Part shown: in pieces, positions 60,271 through 64,000 of the stretch
Numbering within the stretch: the first letter of the stretch is position 1
Layout: the number at the start of each line of letters is the position of its first letter
DNA from: Rhynchopus euleeides
Taxonomy: Eukaryota > Euglenozoa > Diplonemea > Diplonemida > Diplonemidae
Length of the DNA stretch: 64,000 nt
Assembly: GCA_963210315.1 (NCBI GenBank)
Contig: OY723240.1
Location: forward strand, 930,001 to 994,000
Reading direction: 5' to 3'
Position numbers and translations under genes: made by a program
Notes under the pieces: model-generated
Database searches by the model: none
The model's input: the letters and a program-made list of their open reading frames with translations, nothing else
Told to the model about the DNA's origin: nothing

Positions 60271-61411
60271 GGGGGGGCTAATTCAACCCAAAAAACGGGA
60301 GTAAACCCCACTTTTTCAGGGAGCACCCCTAAACATGAAATCAATGCTACAAACCGACCCAAACCAGTCCAGAAACGTGTTTCTGGGGGGTTTTGGTGAC
60401 CTGTGTGGCCCAGAGAGGCCCAGAAACGCGATTTTTTTCAGTTGGCACAGATGTGGTACCAGATGCGGTACCTGAATGGCCCGAGAAAAACAGCCGGCGG
60501 GCACTCCTTTCTGCAGGCACTGCGGCTTGACGTCATATGTCACCATTGCATCAATGTAGTCATGTTTGAGCCACTTCGATAGTGTTCCGCCCCCTTCACA
60601 GTTTTTAAGATCGGCAAGGTGTGTTTATCGTCGTTGGCGTGCCACCGTACCTTTTTCACGTACCCCAATGCTGGCTGGCACGACATGAACTGCGCCAGCC
60701 ACTCCGGTGCATCTCCCGGAGGAGGGAGACGAGCTTATCCTCGAGAAGGAAAACGTTCTCGATCCGAGTGGCGCTCAGCTCGCCAGCAGGTTCCTTGTCA
60801 TTTGCCTTCAATTATTTGAGGGCGTAGCCGCCCCATTAGAATGGCAAGGGCCGCTCGTTGATTACTCTCAATGAGAGCAGGGCATCAAGTGCTCACTTTG
60901 AGGGATATCGAGGTCGCTGAGTTATTGCCACCTCTGAATGGCGTCGGAACGGACAAACCCTCTGAGCAGCGTCCTGCTTCCGCCCATAGTGCGTGCCCCA
61001 TCTCCGGAACCTCAATCTACAAGGGATACCAACCTTCTCAGTGCAAATACGAGTGCACTTTGGCCTCTGCCCCCACCTCGCGGTGCTGCTTGTCGCCCCT
61101 CGGTACATGGTGCTGTTACATCGATCCGCGTCATCAAGTAGAGCTTGACCGATGAACCATTCGGTTGCTTCGACCACAGGTTTCGCTGTATGTTGCAAGC
61201 AGCCGCTGTAAACTGGCACAGCACCGGTACCACATCTGTGCCAAAAAATTGGAGACGCAAAAAATGAGCTGTCCGGGCCGAATTTGGGCCTATTTCGGGC
61301 AGATACCGGATTTCCGGGGTGATATGGGGTGTTTCTGGCCTTTTGGTGCCCTTGGGGGCCTCTCTGCGGCGAAGTTGAAAATTTGGGTTTACTCCCGGTT
61401 TTAGCCCCCCC
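60271..61411. mobile_element. TA-flanked element inside a G run
   Basis: TA at 60269-60270 and 61412-61413. The inner ends are GGGGGGGCTAA and the complement TTAGCCCCCCC, followed by CGGGAGTAAACCC shared in inverse. Further in, GGCACAGATGTGGTACC at 60436 is matched in inverse at 61225. It is flanked by G runs on both sides, like the element at 50948 in a C run. No transposase recognised. Confidence 0.65.
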
Positions 61412-61413
61412 TA

Positions 61414-62386
61414 GGGGGGGGGGGGGGCGTTGGGTTGGGCACGCTGCCAATCATGTTAACACACACGCGAAGCTTTTTGAAAAGCGTCGGGTGGCACGTG
61501 GGTAGGGTCAGGCCAGCAGCCTGCCCTTCAAGCCCATATGGTGAGCACACCGCTCAGCGGTGGGCACGATGGCATTCATTTAACCCACACACACACGGTA
61601 ACATTTTGAAATAAGTGAAGGCACACACCGAGCACTTGCTCTTGCTGTGGTCTCCACTGTCACACGCGGTAATCTTTTTAGTTTAGTGTAGGGCGCACCG
61701 AGCGAGCTCTGGCGCTCCCTCCGCTGTACGCACACACACCCCAGTGGTGTAGTGGGGGACGCCTTCTGTGACCCGCGAACTGTTCCAGGGGCTGGTACCA
61801 AAAAGTCGAGCGGAGCGGTCCAGGGGGGGTGGGGGGGCACTGCGTCAATCTTGGTTCTCTTCTCATCTCAGATGCGCCGCACAGCAGGCCCCAACAGAGG
61901 CAGGGGGGCAGGTGGTGCTGTGTTGCAAAAAAGGATTGTCGGAATTCCTTTTGTTCGTGCAACCTTGGTCCCCTGGTCCCCTGCGCGATAGGGCGCGAAG
62001 TGTGGAGGTGAACAAAGCATGGCTCCCCACTGCAACCCTTTTTCGATTTGTACGCTGTCCGTGAGCACGGTGCGTTTGTCACAAAAAACCCGCGTGTCAG
62101 ACTGTCGGTAGCTTACTTACGTTCCGGAAAGACAACAACGGAATAACACGACCGCATGTTGTGTGTTTGTGTTGTCCGAGGTCCAGAAGGTCTGGCGGAG
62201 CACGAATAATAGGGAAACAAATGACAGAATGTGGTGACGCCAGTCCTGACGAGTATCGCATTTCCTCCAACACAACAAAGCTGCGCTGTGTTTCGAATGG
62301 CAAGAAAACAAGACGGCGCAATGAAGCGGTCCGGTGTAAAAGAAACATGGCAACCACGCAAAATAAACAGAAATCTGATACACTGT
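61414..62386. other. Intergenic, no gene seen
   Basis: CCAGCAGCCTGCCCTTCAAG plus CCCATATGGTGAGCAC at 61510-61547 resembles 23905-23943. Nothing else supported. Confidence 0.45.
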
Positions 62387-63520
62387 TCAGGGTGACACGG
62401 AACACACAGCACGCACAGAGACAGAAGCGTTGTTCGTTGGTGTGAACAACCACCTCCCACAGAGGCTGAGTGCAACACCAAAACCCTCGGTGTCCACCTT
62501 CCCCAGGTACTCACCTGTGCTGAGACGGTACAACCTGGCGGTGCTAGAGTCGAAAGTCAGCACTGCAGCAACATCACCTGGCTGTGACACGGCAAGTGAG
62601 TAGGGGCAGCTGTCTAGTTGCACAGTACGCAGGCAGCTGAGGGATGTTGTGCACCACACCTCGAGAGTCTTGTCATCAGAGCACAACACCAGGTGCTGCT
62701 CGTCGTTGGTCAGGAAAATGCCGCTCACTGCACCAGTCCGCGCATCCAGGGTGTGTGTGTGTGTGAGGGTGCTGATGTCCCACACACGGATGATCGCGTC
62801 TTCTGACTTACTGTAGATCCTCGTGCCCGACACAGCAATGGCCCAAACAGCCTTGCTGTGGCCCTCCAGCACTGTGGCGTTCGGTGAGCCTTTCAAGTCC
62901 CACACACGCAGTTTCCCTTTGAGGTCTCCGGAAACGAGGAGCCCGCAGTGTGTCCACGCCGCGCTGCACACCTCGGTGGTGTGATCCAGCATAGACACCT
63001 GGTCCCACGTTGATGTCAGCCACACGCAGATGGTGCCGTGAAGAGAGCACGTTGCTAACCACGTCCCACAGACTGAGAACGCAGTGCAGCATATAGTCTG
63101 CTTGCTGCCATGTGTTAAGCCCGCCACCACAGCAGCGGTGGTGGTGTCATACACAGCAATGTGCCCGTCGAAGAAGCCCACTGCGCACAGCGTCCCACAC
63201 CCCGACAGTGTGATGCGGTATACCATATTGCCATGCGCAGATGAGTAGACTGCGGGAGCCTTGACGTTGGGCCAGCGCGGGACGAGTTTCACAGCACCCC
63301 CATCCTCCAGACCCGTGTCGGCAATACGCTGAGCATCGCCCAGCTCCTCCTCACACCCTTCGATATGTGCTGCCACGCATGCAGTCTCGTGGGCTGCGTT
63401 GATACGCCCCGTGAATATCTCCTTCAGCGCATCCGCCTTCAGCCCGACTACAGTCCCGCCTTCCGGAACACTGACGACACAGCTGCCCCCGGTCCCGGCA
63501 TGGCTAACAGACACCTCCAT
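62387..63520 (-). CDS. Ubiquitin-like domain plus WD40 propeller protein
   Basis: 377 residues, single exon, ATG at 63520. The first 80 residues look like a ubiquitin-type beta-grasp (VSHAGTGGSCVVSVPEGGTV, then ALKEIFTGR, then LEDGGAVKLVPR). The remainder is a seven-bladed WD40-type propeller, with blades ending in VYD, VWL, VWD, VWD, VWC, LYR; spacing is regular, about 40 residues. No signal peptide or membrane segment, so probably cytosolic or nuclear. The fold suggests a protein-interaction platform, perhaps ubiquitin-related; no specific orthologue was recognised. Unlike the protease WD40, this one has many Cys and Ser/Thr residues. Confidence 0.75.
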   Translation of the reverse strand: MEVSVSHAGTGGSCVVSVPEGGTVVGLKADALKEIFTGRINAAHETACVAAHIEGCEEELGDAQRIADTGLEDGGAVKLVPRWPNVKAPAVYSSAHGNMVYRITLSGCGTLCAVGFFDGHIAVYDTTTAAVVAGLTHGSKQTICCTAFSVCGTWLATCSLHGTICVWLTSTWDQVSMLDHTTEVCSAAWTHCGLLVSGDLKGKLRVWDLKGSPNATVLEGHSKAVWAIAVSGTRIYSKSEDAIIRVWDISTLTHTHTLDARTGAVSGIFLTNDEQHLVLCSDDKTLEVWCTTSLSCLRTVQLDSCPYSLAVSQPGDVAAVLTFDSSTARLYRLSTGEYLGKVDTEGFGVALSLCGRWLFTPTNNASVSVRAVCSVSP

Positions 63521-64000
63521 GGTTCTGGTGATGTGCCCCTTCAGCTTGCACGTGGCAACAAACTAGAAAGCCTTCTGGATAGCATAGGGTGTATTGTGCC
63601 ATGCCGTAATAGGCGGGGATGATCTGCAAATATGTGACTCAGCAGGTTCCTGAGCCGTGCGAGCACAAACCTCAACCGGCAATAAGAGAGAGAGGGGAGG
63701 GTCGTGGTGGTGGTGGTTCGTGGGTCCATCGTATCTACATCCCCTGTGGCACGCCTTGGCATAAAAGTGCGGCGCAACGCCGTTCTCGCTGTGTGGGCGG
63801 CACCCACCCCCACCCATCCTCACCCACAGCAGCACACTAGCCGGGGAATTCCCAAGGTGATGCAGCAGACGAGCCGATGAATCGAGGTAGTCGCTACCAG
63901 AAACTATTCGGCGTTTGGGGTAGGCCATGTCACTAATAAAGAGGGGGCACGCACAAAACTGCACCGTTTTCGGCACCGTGAGCGAAGACCATCACAGAAA
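63521..64000. other. Right edge, dispersed element
   Basis: No gene; ends in the inverted hairpin element copy S4. Confidence 0.5.
63905..63990 (-). repeat. Dispersed hairpin element, copy S4
   Basis: On the minus strand: GGTCTTCGCTCACGGTGCCG, AAAACGGTGCAGTTTTGTGC. It shares the left half with S1-S3; the hairpin half is poorly conserved. Confidence 0.55.

Noticed and set aside
61510-61547. Spliced-leader RNA gene (also 23905-23943)
   Set aside because: CCCATATGGTGAGC resembles a leader/donor junction, but the copies are few, differ from each other and lack an Sm site or terminator.

Overview
This window is nuclear DNA from a GC-rich, repeat-laden eukaryotic microbe. It holds GT-AG introns with splice sites that restore conserved protein motifs, a eukaryotic-type selenocysteine tRNA, a divergent H2B-like histone, mitochondrial and secreted proteins, and many transposon-type repeats. 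The best guess is Euglenozoa, perhaps a diplonemid. That rests on a tyrosine-recombinase retroelement with the gene order Gag, recombinase, RT-RNase H (the VIPER/TATE order known from kinetoplastids) and on splice acceptors lying just upstream of start codons. No spliced-leader RNA gene was recognised, so the assignment is inference.

Layout. 1-21 kb: a duplicated locus. Two near-identical minus-strand genes (1129-6079, broken by a one-base frameshift, and 16888-20802, intact) encode a secreted astacin metalloprotease joined to Ig-like, EGF, LamG-like, Thr/Pro-rich and WD40 segments. Each is interrupted exactly inside the zinc-binding motif by an intron flanked by 20-bp direct repeats. Between the copies lie a three-copy repeat (R1), other duplicated blocks, a 1.37-kb TA-flanked element with a paralogous empty site, and two satellite arrays built from the short hairpin TGCCCCTCGGGCA.

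21-27 kb: a small secreted Cys-rich protein, tRNA-Sec(TCA) at 22870-22956, and a Gln-rich protein. 27-31.7 kb: an almost complete VIPER/Ngaro-type element with split direct repeats (A1-ORFs-B1-A2-B2). 31.7-37.4 kb: no convincing host gene; small terminal-inverted-repeat elements, a zinc-finger transposase remnant and copies of a hairpin-bearing dispersed element.

37.4-64 kb: host genes, all on the minus strand: a Ser-rich protein, a large disordered protein with a C-terminal PDZ-like domain, a MoaC-like protein with two introns, an EF-hand-like protein, an H2B-like histone, SCO1 split by a 2.2-kb intron, a thioredoxin-like secretory protein without CxxC, and a ubiquitin-like/WD40 protein. Mobile or palindromic blocks separate them, notably one TA-flanked transposon nested in another at 50948-53522. 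Every gene called here, the tRNA included, is on the minus strand, as expected of a long directional gene cluster. Runs of ten or more G or C are very frequent, and several lie just 5' of minus-strand splice acceptors.
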